Source: Sulfitobacter sp. W027 (GTDB lineage: Bacteria; Pseudomonadota; Alphaproteobacteria; Rhodobacterales; Rhodobacteraceae). From it: a stretch of 64,000 bases of DNA. Shown one piece after another: positions 9,420-18,537 of this stretch; position 1 is the first letter of the stretch; each line of letters starts with the position of its first letter. Both the position numbers and the translations under genes were made by a program. The notes under the pieces were generated by a model. It searched no databases. It was given only the letters and a program-made list of their open reading frames with translations, and had not been told where the DNA came from. Location of the stretch: the NCBI RefSeq assembly GCF_025143985.1, contig NZ_CP083564.1, forward strand, positions 1,179,501 through 1,243,500, given 5' to 3'.

Positions 9420-10772
9420 TTAACTGCCCCTCTGCAATTTAGCCTTCTTGGCCTTTAAAACTTCGAACATTTTGCGCGCCATCCCCGGTTTTTCGACCTG
9501 TGGGGCGCGGGACAGGGCCAGGGCCTCTGGTTCCACGTCCGATGTGATGACCGAGCCTGAGCCCGTCATCGCGCCATCGCCGATGGTCACAGGGGCCACC
9601 AGCATGGTGTTCGACCCGATGAATGCGCCCGCGCCGATGGTGGTGTGATGTTTCATCACCCCGTCATAATTGCAGGTGATCGTGCCCGCGCCAATGTTGC
9701 TGCGTGCGCCGATGGTGGCATCCCCGATATAGCTCAGGTGATTGACCTTTGCCCCTTCGGCGATCTGAGCGTTCTTTACTTCGACAAAGTTGCCGATGCG
9801 CACGTCTTCGGCCAGTTCCGCGCCGGGACGCAGGCGGGCGTAGGGGCCGACCACGCCGCCGCGCGAGACATGGCAACCCTCGAGGTGCGAGAAGGCGCGG
9901 ATCGTGGTGCCGGATTCAACGGTGACATTCGGGCCAAAGACGACATTCGGCTCCACCACCGTGTCGCGGCCAATGTATGTGTCGCGGGCAAGGAAGACGG
10001 TTTCCGGCGCGATCAGCGTCACGCCGTCCTCCATCAAAAGCGCACGGGCGCGGGATTGGAACGCAGCCTCGGCCCGAGCGAGATCCGCGCGGGAGTTCAC
10101 GCCCATCGTCTCGGCCTCGGCACATGTAACAACGGTCGCACTGCGCCCCTCGGCGCGGGCGAGGCCGATGATATCGGTGAGGTAGTATTCTTCGGATGCG
10201 TTGTCGTTGCCAACTTTGTCGATCAGATCGAACAGCAGCTCGGATTTGCAAGCCACGACGCCAGAGTTGCACAGGGTGATGGCGCGTTCCTCCGGGGAGG
10301 CGTCTTTGAACTCGACGATACGCTCCAGCGTGTCGCCCTGCATCAGCAGACGGCCATAGCGAGCGGGGTCAGCAGCCTCGAACCCCAATACAACGACGTC
10401 ATGGGTCGTCAATGCTTCCTGCATCTTTTCCAACGTTTCGGGCTGCACGAAAGGGGTATCGCCATAGAGCACCAGCGCCATGCCATCGAAACCTTCCAGC
10501 GCCGGGCGGGCCTGTGCGACCGCATGGGCCGTGCCTAGCTGTTCGGTTTGCTCGACCACCTGCGCATCCTCGTCAAAGAGGGTGGCGGCCGCACGCACCT
10601 GATCAGCACCATGGCCCGCCACCACCACCGTATGACGCGGAGCGAGCATAGCGCCCGCTGCCATAGCGTGTTCCAGCAACGGGGCAGAGGCGACCCGGTG
10701 CAGGACCTTTGGCAGGTCCGAGTTCATCCGTGTCCCCTTGCCCGCGGCGAGGATGATCAATGCAGTTTCCAT
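9420..10772 (-). CDS. glmU: Bifunctional N-acetylglucosamine-1-phosphate uridyltransferase / glucosamine-1-phosphate acetyltransferase
   Basis: The protein has 450 residues. The N-terminal nucleotidyltransferase signature is IILAAGKGTRMNSDLPKVLH, with VLYGDTPFVQPETL and EYYLTDIIGLA further on. From about residue 250 a left-handed beta-helix of hexapeptide repeats begins (FGPNVTVESG, GPYARLRPGAELAEDVRIGNFVEVKNA, NHLSYIGDATIG, TITCNYDGVMKHHT, FIGSNTMLVAPVTIG), the acetyltransferase part. It catalyses the last two steps to UDP-GlcNAc and is paired here with glmS. The gene is divergent from the phosphatase gene at 10911, with 138 bp between their starts that must hold both promoters. Confidence 0.97.
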   Translation of the reverse strand: METALIILAAGKGTRMNSDLPKVLHRVASAPLLEHAMAAGAMLAPRHTVVVAGHGADQVRAAATLFDEDAQVVEQTEQLGTAHAVAQARPALEGFDGMALVLYGDTPFVQPETLEKMQEALTTHDVVVLGFEAADPARYGRLLMQGDTLERIVEFKDASPEERAITLCNSGVVACKSELLFDLIDKVGNDNASEEYYLTDIIGLARAEGRSATVVTCAEAETMGVNSRADLARAEAAFQSRARALLMEDGVTLIAPETVFLARDTYIGRDTVVEPNVVFGPNVTVESGTTIRAFSHLEGCHVSRGGVVGPYARLRPGAELAEDVRIGNFVEVKNAQIAEGAKVNHLSYIGDATIGARSNIGAGTITCNYDGVMKHHTTIGAGAFIGSNTMLVAPVTIGDGAMTGSGSVITSDVEPEALALSRAPQVEKPGMARKMFEVLKAKKAKLQRGS

Positions 10773-10910
10773 GTAAATCTCTTTGTCCTTCAGCTTGCAT
10801 TCTCTTTACGCGCTTCGCACAAAGGCGCAAGGCCACCACCCATCAAACTAGATTGCGGTCTGCAACACGATGACAATTAAAGAGGCGGGGTTCCGCCCTA
10901 GGAGTATCCG

Positions 10911-11585
10911 ATGAAGACAGTCGTTTTCGATCTCGACGGCACTTTGGCCGATACCTCGGGCGATCTGATCGCCGCCGCCAATGCCTGTTTCCGCGACATG
11001 GGTGAGGGCGATGTGCTGGTCCATGCCGAAGATGCAGGCACCGCGTTGCGCGGCGGGCGCGCGATGCTGACACTGGGCATGCAAAAACTTGGCCGCGCCG
11101 ATGATGCGGCAACGATTGACCGCTACTACCCGATGCTGCTTGACGCTTATAGGCGCGAGATTGACACCCATACAATCCTCTATCCCGGCGCGATGGAGGC
11201 CGTGGCGGCGCTTAAGGCCGCAGGCTACCGCGTAGCGATTTGTACCAACAAGCCCGAGGCTTTGGCAGAGTTGCTGCTCACCCGGCTCGGCGTGCGGGAC
11301 GCCTTTGGCGCGATGTTGGGGGCGGATAGTTTGGCTGTGCGCAAGCCTGACCCGGAGCATCTTTTTGAAACCGCCCGGCGGGCTGGCGGCGACCCGGCGC
11401 AATGCGTTTTGATCGGCGACAGCGATACGGACCGGAACACCGCCCGTGCGGCGGGGGTGCCCTGTGTGCTTGTGACCTTCGGCCCTTCGGGTGAGGATAT
11501 GGCGGCGCTGGAGCCTGAGGCGCTTTTGGATGACTTTGCTGACCTGCCAGAAGTCATCGAACGTCTGATCGGTAAAGCTGCCTGA
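10911..11585 (+). CDS. gph: HAD hydrolase, probable phosphoglycolate phosphatase
   Basis: The protein has 224 residues and AGGAG sits upstream of ATG 10911. HAD motif I is VFDLDGTLADTSGDL, motif II the VAICTNKP segment, motif III includes the Lys of VRKPDPEHLFE, and motif IV is VLIGDSDTDRNTARAAG. The cap domain lies between motifs I and II (C1 type). Gph-like enzymes remove phosphate from 2-phosphoglycolate formed by oxygenation or DNA 3'-end repair. The subfamily assignment is moderately certain, because HAD specificity is hard to read from motifs. It shares a divergent intergenic region with glmU. Confidence 0.8.
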   Translation: MKTVVFDLDGTLADTSGDLIAAANACFRDMGEGDVLVHAEDAGTALRGGRAMLTLGMQKLGRADDAATIDRYYPMLLDAYRREIDTHTILYPGAMEAVAALKAAGYRVAICTNKPEALAELLLTRLGVRDAFGAMLGADSLAVRKPDPEHLFETARRAGGDPAQCVLIGDSDTDRNTARAAGVPCVLVTFGPSGEDMAALEPEALLDDFADLPEVIERLIGKAA

Positions 11586-11615
11586 GAGCAAATCGCTTCA
11601 CCGGCAGTGTCACGC

Positions 11616-11921
11616 ATGACCAACGGCTCCTTCATTCCGTTCCTGCTATTGGGGAGGGCCGTGGGGGATGTCGAAGAGGGTTCAGCCCGTTCCGCTGCAC
11701 GAATTGTCGGGCAAAAATGGGCCGGCGGCGCAGAGGCTAAGGGCGGTATCTGCCGCTACGACACATGGCGGTGTGTAAGGGCTGAGGGGATGCCCGCCAG
11801 CGATGCGGTGCTGGCGGGGTTGATGAATGTGGAGATGCCGCTGACCGAAACGCAGGACGTCTGCGCACTAAACGCGCGCATCAACCGGCTTGAGGTCGGG
11901 CCCATCGATCAAAGTGTTTAA
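11616..11921 (+). CDS. Hypothetical protein, unrecognised
   Basis: This frame of about 101 residues runs from ATG 11616 (an in-frame GTG lies at 11607) to TAA 11921 and ends 2 bases before the end of the convergent PPOX gene. I recognise no domain. It has three cysteines (GGICRYDTWRC and the DVCALNARIN region) and a hydrophobic N-terminal patch (SFIPFLLLGRAVG). No convincing ribosome binding site is visible. Third-position G/C is fairly high, as in true genes here, which is the only compositional support. It could be a small lineage-specific protein or a decayed remnant. Confidence 0.4.
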   Translation: MTNGSFIPFLLLGRAVGDVEEGSARSAARIVGQKWAGGAEAKGGICRYDTWRCVRAEGMPASDAVLAGLMNVEMPLTETQDVCALNARINRLEVGPIDQSV

Positions 11922-11923
11922 GC

Positions 11924-12400
11924 TTAGAAGCGGATCGTGCCGTGTTTGCCCATATCGGGTTTCTCGCCAGTGACATGCGCTTTGCCGATTTCATAAAGAA
12001 ACTTGAATCCACCATCAGTGGCCCAGACTTCGGCCTCTGTCAGATCGAAGCGGATGAGCTGCACGTCAGGGTCTTGTTTGCCCTCTTCGAACCATGCGCC
12101 TGCGATGGCGTTCCAAATTTTGTCGAGTTCGGTGGGGTTAGTAACGGCTGACACATGCCCATCGATCCGCGCCCAGAGGGATTCATCCTTGCTGGCGATG
12201 AGGTATTCCGCGGCGGCACGGCCTTCGGCGGATTTCGCCAGATCGGTGCCCTTTGCGGTAATAAACCACAGCACGGCAGAACGGTCGTCTTCGTCGATAT
12301 AATGGGTCATCGGCACCGCGCGGGCGGTCTTGGTCATCAGCATCCCGGCGCGGGTGTCGTCCAGACGGTCCCAGAACTCTTTTTTCAGATCATCGCTCAT
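11924..12400 (-). CDS. Pyridoxamine 5'-phosphate oxidase-fold protein (general stress protein 26-like)
   Basis: The frame extends further upstream, but ATG 12400 (MSDDLKKEFWDRL) has AGCGAG at 6 bases and is the natural start, giving 158 residues. The split-barrel flavin-binding fold is suggested by the RAGMLMTKTARAVPMTHY, AVLWFITAKGTDLAK and VSAVTNPTELDKIWNAIAGAWF pattern seen in the general stress protein 26 group. Such proteins bind FMN or F420-type cofactors; catalytic roles are mostly unknown. It is divergent from isovaleryl-CoA dehydrogenase, with about 145 bp between starts. Confidence 0.75.
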   Translation of the reverse strand: MSDDLKKEFWDRLDDTRAGMLMTKTARAVPMTHYIDEDDRSAVLWFITAKGTDLAKSAEGRAAAEYLIASKDESLWARIDGHVSAVTNPTELDKIWNAIAGAWFEEGKQDPDVQLIRFDLTEAEVWATDGGFKFLYEIGKAHVTGEKPDMGKHGTIRF

Positions 12401-12544
12401 TTGCATCTCGCTTTGTTGTAGTGTTCGCTTGGTCGCAGGGCCAACCCGCCGCGGCGCGGGGCGGTTCCACATCGCGCCGCTTGACGCAAAGCGGGCGGGG
12501 CGGTAGGTAATGAACAAGCGTTCAATAAATCGGGGGGAGAAGCC

Positions 12545-13705
12545 GTGTTCAACGCAAGTATGCAGTTTGATCTAGGAGAAGACGTCGCGGCCATGCGTGA
12601 GATGGTGCACCGCTGGGCGCAAGAGCGCGTCAAGCCGATGGCCGCCGAGATCGACAGCAAAAACGAATTCCCGCCCGAACTTTGGACCGAGATGGGCGAG
12701 CTGGGCCTTTTGGGCATGACCGTCGAAGAAGAGTTCGGCGGCTCCGGTCTTGGCTACGTTGCCCATACGGTCGCGGTCGAAGAAATCGCCCGCGCCTCCG
12801 CTTCGGTCTCGCTTTCCTACGGGGCGCATTCCAACCTCTGTGTGAACCAGATCAAGCTCAACGGCACGGCGGAGCAGAAGGCGCAGTTCTTGCCGAAACT
12901 CTGCTCGGGCGAGCATGTCGGCGCGTTGGCCATGTCCGAAGTGGGCGCGGGCAGTGACGTGGTGAGCATGAAGCTGAATGCCGAAAAGCGGAACGACCAC
13001 TTCCGCCTGAACGGCAACAAATACTGGATCACCAATGGCCCGGACGCGGAGACCTTGGTCGTCTATGCCAAAACCGACCCCGAAGCCGGCTCCAAAGGCA
13101 TCACCGCCTTCCTGATCGAGAAGTCGATGAAGGGCTTTTCCACTTCCAAGCATTTCGACAAGCTCGGGATGCGCGGCTCGAACACCGCCGAGTTGATCTT
13201 TGAAGACTGCGAAGTGCCCTTTGAAAATATCCTCGGCGAAGAGGGCAAGGGCGTGCGCGTGCTGATGTCGGGCCTCGACTACGAGCGCGTCGTGCTGGCG
13301 GGCATTGGCCTTGGCATCATGGCCGCCTGTCTGGATGAGATCATGCCCTATATGGCCGAGCGCAAGCAGTTCGGCCAGCGTATCGGGGATTTCCAGCTGA
13401 TGCAGGGCAAGATGGCGGATATGTACACCGCGATGAACTCCGCGCGTGCCTATGTCTACAGCGTGGCGCAGGCCTGCGACCGGGGCGACGTGACTCGTCA
13501 GGACGCGGCGGCTTGCTGCCTCTATGCCTCGGAACAGGCGATGGTGCAGGCGCATCAGGCGGTGCAGGCGATGGGCGGCGCAGGCTATCTGTCGGACAAC
13601 CCCGTGGGCCGCATCTTCCGCGATGCCAAGCTGATGGAGATTGGCGCAGGTACCTCCGAGATTCGCCGCATGTTGGTTGGCCGCGAGATGATGGGGGCGA
13701 TGTGA
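12545..13705 (+). CDS. ivd: Isovaleryl-CoA dehydrogenase
   Basis: The protein has 386 residues from GTG 12545, behind CGGGGGAGA; ATG 12560 is an alternative but the family N-terminus favours the GTG. It is an acyl-CoA dehydrogenase throughout: [16 protein letters not shown] (FAD/substrate), [51 protein letters not shown] and a C-terminal [26 protein letters not shown] places a Glu in helix G, the position of the catalytic base in isovaleryl-CoA dehydrogenases, so specificity is better supported than usual. It oxidises isovaleryl-CoA to 3-methylcrotonyl-CoA and opens the leucine operon. Confidence 0.93.
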   Translation: MFNASMQFDLGEDVAAMREMVHRWAQERVKPMAAEIDSKNEFPPELWTEMGELGLLGMTVEEEFGGSGLGYVAHTVAVEEIARASASVSLSYGAHSNLCVNQIKLNGTAEQKAQFLPKLCSGEHVGALAMSEVGAGSDVVSMKLNAEKRNDHFRLNGNKYWITNGPDAETLVVYAKTDPEAGSKGITAFLIEKSMKGFSTSKHFDKLGMRGSNTAELIFEDCEVPFENILGEEGKGVRVLMSGLDYERVVLAGIGLGIMAACLDEIMPYMAERKQFGQRIGDFQLMQGKMADMYTAMNSARAYVYSVAQACDRGDVTRQDAAACCLYASEQAMVQAHQAVQAMGGAGYLSDNPVGRIFRDAKLMEIGAGTSEIRRMLVGREMMGAM

Positions 13706-14190
13706 TGCGCTCCGTCCTGCTGGCCTGTGCGTTTCTTGCGGGGCCGGTGGCCGCGCAGGACATCACCTATTCCGACGCCGCGACAGCAGAGTGTCTGGCC
13801 GGGGCCGAGGAGTTCACCGACCAGCGCAATTGCATCGGCCTGTCGTCCAACCTCTGTATGGAAGCGCCGGGCGGCTATACGACCTATGGCATGGGAGGAT
13901 GTCTGGATGCGGAACTGTCTTTCTGGGACGGGTTGCTGAACGAGAACTATCGCGCGCGGATGGTGCAGTCCAAATCCGCCGATGAGGATGCCGCGCTCTA
14001 TCAGCCGGAATTGCCTTCTCAGGCCGAAGCTCTGCGTGACATGCAGCGCGCGTGGATTACCTTCCGCGATGCCGCCTGCGATTATGAACGCAGCCAATGG
14101 GGCGGTGGCACGGGCGGCGGGCCTGCGACTTTGGCCTGCCTGATGCAGATGACTGGCGAACAGGCTCTGCGTTTGGGAGCGGCCTATTAA
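13705..14190 (+). CDS. Secreted LprI-like protein (DUF1311)
   Basis: The ATG at 13705 overlaps the ivd stop (TGATG), giving 161 residues; longer in-frame readings are unlikely. The signal peptide [17 protein letters not shown] is followed by QDITYSDAA. The DUF1311/LprI pattern is visible: several cysteines (ECLAGAEEF, RNCIGLSSNLC, GGCLDAELSFWD), NENYRARMVQ, and AWITFRDAACDYERSQW near the end. LprI is a lysozyme inhibitor in mycobacteria; most DUF1311 proteins are uncharacterised and periplasmic. Its place inside a leucine catabolic operon is unexplained. Confidence 0.85.
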   Translation: MRSVLLACAFLAGPVAAQDITYSDAATAECLAGAEEFTDQRNCIGLSSNLCMEAPGGYTTYGMGGCLDAELSFWDGLLNENYRARMVQSKSADEDAALYQPELPSQAEALRDMQRAWITFRDAACDYERSQWGGGTGGGPATLACLMQMTGEQALRLGAAY

Positions 14191-14232
14191 CCGCGTCACG
14201 ATGTGTCGGCCAAACGGGACGGAAGGATCGGG

Positions 14233-14634
14233 ATGGAGAACCTAATTGAACTGAAGACGGAAGGCGGTGTGTTGCACCATTTTCTGCCTTGGCTGATTGA
14301 GGGTTTTGAGATCATGGCGGCGGTCATCGACATTGCCGCGATCCTCCTGCTGCTGATCGGCGCGGCGCGTTTCCTGACCGGGGTGACGATCGCCGAAATC
14401 GCCAAAAAGGGCGCGGAGCGGGTGCGCCGCACCAACCGCGAGCGCATCGAACTCGGGCGCTACATCCTTGCGGGGCTGGAACTCTTCATCGTGTCGGACG
14501 TGATCCATACCGCGATCAGCCTGCGGTTTGCCGATCTGCTCTTCCTGCTGATGCTGGTCATCATCAGGTCCATCACCTCTTTCTTCCTTGACCGGGAGTT
14601 GGAGCAACTAAAGAAGGAACTCGGCGATGACTGA
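14233..14634 (+). CDS. DUF1622 family membrane protein
   Basis: ATG 14233 follows GGAAGGA at 14221-14227, giving 133 residues; a GTG at 14203 is less likely. Three hydrophobic stretches are visible: AAVIDIAAILLLLIGAARFL, GLELFIVSDVIHTAISL and ADLLFLLMLVIIRSITSFFL. Between them lies the charged RRTNRERIELGRYILAGLE loop typical of DUF1622. The C-terminus is a charged cytoplasmic tail (DRELEQLKKELGDD). The function of the family is unknown. The gene overlaps the next one by 8 bases, so it is part of the leucine operon transcript. Confidence 0.85.
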   Translation: MENLIELKTEGGVLHHFLPWLIEGFEIMAAVIDIAAILLLLIGAARFLTGVTIAEIAKKGAERVRRTNRERIELGRYILAGLELFIVSDVIHTAISLRFADLLFLLMLVIIRSITSFFLDRELEQLKKELGDD

Positions 14635-15343
14635 CTTTTCCGACCTGAAGGCGCTCTACGTCAACTGCTCGCTCAAGAAGACACCGGGCGAAAGCCATAC
14701 GCAGCTTCTGATGAACGCAAGCGCGGGCATCATGGAGGCGCAGGGGGTGAGCGTCGAACACCTCTACCTGCTCGACCATCAGGTGCCACCGGGCGTCTAC
14801 CCCGACATGACCGAGCACGGCTGGGACCGCGATGATTGGCCCGCGATCTGGCGGAAGGTCTTGGCCGCCGACATCCTGATCATCGGCACGCCGCTTTGGC
14901 TCGGCGAGGAGAGCAGCGTCTGCCGGGTGCTGATCGAACGCCTCTATGCGATGGGCGGCAAGCTGAACAACAGGGGCCAGTCGGTCTTTTACGGCAAGGT
15001 CGGCGGGACCGTCATCACCGGCAACGAGGATGGCATCAAGCACGTCGCCATGACCACCGGGTTTGCGATGAACCATCTGGGTTACACCATCCCGCCGCAA
15101 GCCGATTGCGGCTGGATCGGCGAAGCGGGGCCGGGGCCGTCTTACGGCGATGAGGTCGACGGCAAGCGCGCAGGTTTCGACAATGAATTCACGCAGCGCA
15201 ACACCACGATCATGACATGGAACGCCATGCATCTGGCACGGATGCTGAAAGCGGCGGGCGGCTACCGCCAAGAGGGCAACGACCGCAACGCTTGGGACGC
15301 CGGCGCGCGGTTTGACTTTGAGAACCCGGAGTATCGAAGCTGA
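14627..15343 (+). CDS. Flavodoxin-like NAD(P)H-dependent FMN reductase family protein
   Basis: The protein has 238 residues. The N-terminal beta strand and phosphate-binding loop are LKALYVNCSLKKTPGESHTQ, followed by IIGTPLWLGEESSVCRVLIERL and GKVGGTVITGNEDG. This is the flavodoxin fold of the NADPH-dependent FMN reductase/WrbA-like group. It overlaps the DUF1622 gene and ends 1 base before the acyl-CoA synthetase start. It could move electrons or detoxify quinones; the sequence does not identify a substrate. There is no signal peptide, so it is cytoplasmic. Confidence 0.82.
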   Translation: MTDFSDLKALYVNCSLKKTPGESHTQLLMNASAGIMEAQGVSVEHLYLLDHQVPPGVYPDMTEHGWDRDDWPAIWRKVLAADILIIGTPLWLGEESSVCRVLIERLYAMGGKLNNRGQSVFYGKVGGTVITGNEDGIKHVAMTTGFAMNHLGYTIPPQADCGWIGEAGPGPSYGDEVDGKRAGFDNEFTQRNTTIMTWNAMHLARMLKAAGGYRQEGNDRNAWDAGARFDFENPEYRS

Positions 15344-15344
15344 T

Positions 15345-16847
15345 ATGACACAGGACGATTGGCCGATCTGGCAAGGCAATATGGCGGCGCAATGTCTGGC
15401 GCAGTCGGAGGATGCCTTGGCGATCATTGACCTCACCGGGCCTACGCGGCGCGATGTGACTTTCGGCGCATTGCAGGAGATGGCCGACGGTCTGGCCCGC
15501 GCGCTGCGCGCTGAGGTTTCGCGCGGCGACCGGGTGGGCGTGCTGCTCAGCCAGTCGCCTTGGTGTGCGGCGGCGCATCTGGCGATCTGGAAGGTCGGGG
15601 CGATCTCGGTGCCGCTGTTCAAACTGTTCAAACACGATGCCTTGGCCAGCCGCATCAATGATGCCGGCTGCGCCATTGTGCTGACCGATGCCGAGGGTGC
15701 GAACCTCTTGGGCGATCTCGCCACCCCGTGGATTGCGGCGGAGGCAGGCGTGGAAGGCGAGGCGGTGGATTTCGCCGAGGTCGGCCCCGAAGACCCCGCC
15801 GTGCTGATCTACACCTCCGGCACCACTGGCACGCCCAAGGGTGCGCTGCATGGGCACCGGGTGCTCTCGGGCCATTTGCCCGGCGTCTCGGTCAGCCACG
15901 ATCACCTTGGGCAGAAAGGCGATTGCCTTTGGACCCCGGCGGATTGGGCGTGGATCGGCGGGCTTTTCGACGTCGCGATGCCGGCGCTCGCGCTCGGCGT
16001 GCCGGTGGTGGCCGCTAGGATGCCGAAGTTCACCGTCGAAGGCTGCGCCGAGGTGATTTCGCAGGGCGGTGTGCGCAATGTCTTCTTCCCACCCACGGCG
16101 CTGCGGATGCTGAAGGCCGCGGATGTGTCGCTACCGGGGCTGCGCTCGGTCGCCAGCGGCGGCGAGCCTTTGGGGGCGGAGATGCTGGCCTGGGGGCGGA
16201 AAGCGTTCGGGCTCGAGATCAACGAGTTCTACGGCCAGACCGAATGCAACATGGTCGCCTCGAGCTGCGGCGCCGATTTCCCCGGACAGCCGGGCTGCAT
16301 CGGCAAGCCGGTGCCCGGTTTCGAGATCGCTGTGCTCGACGCCGACGGCCAGACCACGGATGCCGAGGGTGACGTGGCGGTGCGCAAAGGGGCCCCCTCG
16401 ATGATGCTACGCTACTGGAACCGGCCCGAGGAGACCGCGGCGAAGTTCCACGGCGACTGGCTGCTGACCGGCGACCGCGGCATCTGGGAGGGCGACTACC
16501 TGCGTTTCGTGGGGCGAGAGGATGACGTGATCACCTCGGCGGGCTACCGCATCGGCCCGGCGGAGATCGAAGACTGTCTGCTGACCCATAGCGCCGTGGC
16601 GACCTGCGGCGTGGTCGGCAAACCCGACGCGCTCAGGACCGAGATCGTGAAGGCTTATGTGGTGCTGAAACCGGGTGCCGAGGTCGAAGCGAAGGAGTTG
16701 CAGGACTGGGTCAAGGACCGGCTTGCGAGCTATTCCTACCCGCGTGAAATCGCATTCGTGGAAGATCTGCCGATGACCGTCACCGGCAAGGTGATCCGCA
16801 AAGAGTTAAAGCGTCTGGCGGCGCGAGAGAATGAGGACGTAACATGA
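15345..16847 (+). CDS. AMP-dependent acyl-CoA synthetase
   Basis: The start chosen is ATG 15345 (MTQDDWPIW), 1 base after the previous stop, giving 500 residues. Motifs of the ANL adenylate-forming superfamily are complete: the P-loop [27 protein letters not shown] (A5), LTGDRG (A7), [21 protein letters not shown] (A8, hinge) and the catalytic Lys in [10 protein letters not shown] near the C-terminus. It activates a carboxylic acid to its CoA thioester. In this operon the likely substrates are isovalerate, another short branched acid, or acetoacetate released by HMG-CoA lyase; context alone cannot decide. Its stop overlaps the mccB start. Confidence 0.88.
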   Translation: MTQDDWPIWQGNMAAQCLAQSEDALAIIDLTGPTRRDVTFGALQEMADGLARALRAEVSRGDRVGVLLSQSPWCAAAHLAIWKVGAISVPLFKLFKHDALASRINDAGCAIVLTDAEGANLLGDLATPWIAAEAGVEGEAVDFAEVGPEDPAVLIYTSGTTGTPKGALHGHRVLSGHLPGVSVSHDHLGQKGDCLWTPADWAWIGGLFDVAMPALALGVPVVAARMPKFTVEGCAEVISQGGVRNVFFPPTALRMLKAADVSLPGLRSVASGGEPLGAEMLAWGRKAFGLEINEFYGQTECNMVASSCGADFPGQPGCIGKPVPGFEIAVLDADGQTTDAEGDVAVRKGAPSMMLRYWNRPEETAAKFHGDWLLTGDRGIWEGDYLRFVGREDDVITSAGYRIGPAEIEDCLLTHSAVATCGVVGKPDALRTEIVKAYVVLKPGAEVEAKELQDWVKDRLASYSYPREIAFVEDLPMTVTGKVIRKELKRLAARENEDVT

Positions 16848-18448
16848 AACTGACATCGCAAGCCCTGCCATCCTCGGATGCCTACAAGGCCAACGAGATG
16901 GCGCATCTGAAAGCCCTGAGCGAGGTCCGCGAGGCCGCCGAGGCCGCCGCCCTCGGGGGCGGCGAGAAGTCCCGCGCACGGCATGAAAGCCGGGGCAAGA
17001 TGCTCCCCCGCGAGCGGGTGGCGAACCTTCTGGACCCCGGCAGCCCGTTTCTGGAGATCGGGGCGACGGCGGCGCATGGGCTTTATGGTGGGGCGGCGCC
17101 CTGTGCGGGCGTGATCGCGGGCATCGGTCGGGTGCAGCGGCACGAGGTCATGGTAGTCTGCAACGACGCCACCGTGAAGGGCGGCACCTACTACCCGATG
17201 ACCGTGAAGAAACACCTCCGGGCGCAGGAGATCGCCGAGGCGAACCATCTGCCCTGCATCTACCTGGTGGACAGCGGCGGCGCGAACCTGCCCAACCAGG
17301 ATGAGGTCTTCCCCGACCGCGACCATTTCGGCGCGATCTTTTACAACCAGGCGCGGATGAGCGCCAAGGGCATCGCGCAGATTGCCGTGGTGATGGGGTC
17401 TTGCACCGCAGGCGGCGCTTACGTCCCCGCGATGTCAGATGTGACCATCATCGTGAAAGAGCAGGGCACCATCTTCCTCGCCGGGCCGCCGCTGGTAAAG
17501 GCCGCGACGGGCGAGGTGGTCAGCGCCGAAGACCTCGGCGGCGGCGATGTGCATACCCGCCTGTCGGGCGTGGCCGACTATCTGGCCGAAGACGATGCCC
17601 ATGCGCTGGCGCTGGCGCGCCGTGCAGTGGGGCATCTCAACAAGACCAAACCCGCCACGGTGGATTGGGCCAGCCCCGAAGAGCCCGCCTATGACCCCGA
17701 TGAGATGCTGGGCGTGGTGCCTGCCGACCTGCGCACACCCTATGACATCCGCGAGGTGATCATGCGCTTGGTCGACGGCAGCCGCTTTGACGAGTTCAAG
17801 CCGCGCTTTGGCGAGACGCTGGTGACCGGCTTCGCTCATGTAAAAGGCTGCCCCATCGGCATCATCGCCAACAATGGTGTGCTGTTCTCGGAGGCCGCCC
17901 AGAAGGGCGCGCACTTTGTGGAACTGTGCAGCCAGCGCAATATCCCATTGGTTTTCCTGCAAAACATCACCGGCTTTATGGTGGGTCGCAAATACGAGAA
18001 CGAGGGCATCGCACGGCATGGGGCCAAGATGGTGACCGCCGTGGCCACCACCAATGTGCCCAAAATCACCATGCTGGTCGGCGGCTCCTTTGGGGCGGGC
18101 AACTACGGCATGTCGGGCCGGGCCTATCGCCCACGCTTCCTGTGGTCTTGGCCGAACAGCCGGATCTCAGTCATGGGCGGTGCGCAAGCGGCGGGCGTCT
18201 TGGCCACGGTGAAACGTGACGCGATTGAGCGGGCCGGGGACACTTGGACCGAGGAAGAAGAGACCGCCTTCAAGCAGCCGACCATCGATATGTTCGAGGA
18301 GCAAAGCCACCCGCTTTATGCCTCGGCGCGGCTATGGGATGACGGGATCATCGATCCGCGCAAGAGCCGCGATGTGCTCTATCTGAGCCTCACGGCTAGC
18401 CTCAATGCGCCGATTGAACCGACGAAATTTGGGTTGTTCCGAATGTGA
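16844..18448 (+). CDS. mccB: Methylcrotonyl-CoA carboxylase, carboxyltransferase (beta) subunit
   Basis: The protein has 534 residues and overlaps the synthetase stop by 4 bases (ATGA). It is a crotonase-fold carboxyltransferase: [94 protein letters not shown] and the C-terminal [19 protein letters not shown]. The oxyanion-hole glycines and the [10 protein letters not shown] segment are characteristic of MccB rather than propionyl-CoA carboxylase. It transfers carboxyl from biotin to 3-methylcrotonyl-CoA. A strong palindrome lies between it and mccA. Confidence 0.93.
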   Translation: MKLTSQALPSSDAYKANEMAHLKALSEVREAAEAAALGGGEKSRARHESRGKMLPRERVANLLDPGSPFLEIGATAAHGLYGGAAPCAGVIAGIGRVQRHEVMVVCNDATVKGGTYYPMTVKKHLRAQEIAEANHLPCIYLVDSGGANLPNQDEVFPDRDHFGAIFYNQARMSAKGIAQIAVVMGSCTAGGAYVPAMSDVTIIVKEQGTIFLAGPPLVKAATGEVVSAEDLGGGDVHTRLSGVADYLAEDDAHALALARRAVGHLNKTKPATVDWASPEEPAYDPDEMLGVVPADLRTPYDIREVIMRLVDGSRFDEFKPRFGETLVTGFAHVKGCPIGIIANNGVLFSEAAQKGAHFVELCSQRNIPLVFLQNITGFMVGRKYENEGIARHGAKMVTAVATTNVPKITMLVGGSFGAGNYGMSGRAYRPRFLWSWPNSRISVMGGAQAAGVLATVKRDAIERAGDTWTEEEETAFKQPTIDMFEEQSHPLYASARLWDDGIIDPRKSRDVLYLSLTASLNAPIEPTKFGLFRM

Positions 18449-18464
18449 TATGGCGGCGGAAACT

Positions 18465-18498
18465 GGGGGGTCTGGGGGGCCAGCCCCCCAGACCCCCC
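18465..18498. repeat. Perfect 16-bp GC-rich palindrome between mccB and mccA
   Basis: GGGGGGTCTGGGGGGC (18465-18480) is followed after CA by its exact reverse complement at 18483-18498, then by GAAGTATTTGG. As RNA the innermost pairs would open to make a loop. There is no U tract, so it is not a classic terminator; it may attenuate, stabilise or process the mccB-mccA mRNA. From memory, similar palindromes followed by GAAGTATTT recur in Rhodobacterales genomes, so this is probably one copy of an interspersed element. Confidence 0.85.
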
Positions 18499-18537
18499 GA
18501 AGTATTTGGAGCTAAAAAGAGATGAAAAGGGTAGAGC

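Noticed and set aside
10853..10881. TTGCGG-17-ATTAAA as the gph promoter
   Set aside because: Both boxes are weak matches; the divergent glmU-gph gap must hold promoters but this one cannot be chosen by eye.
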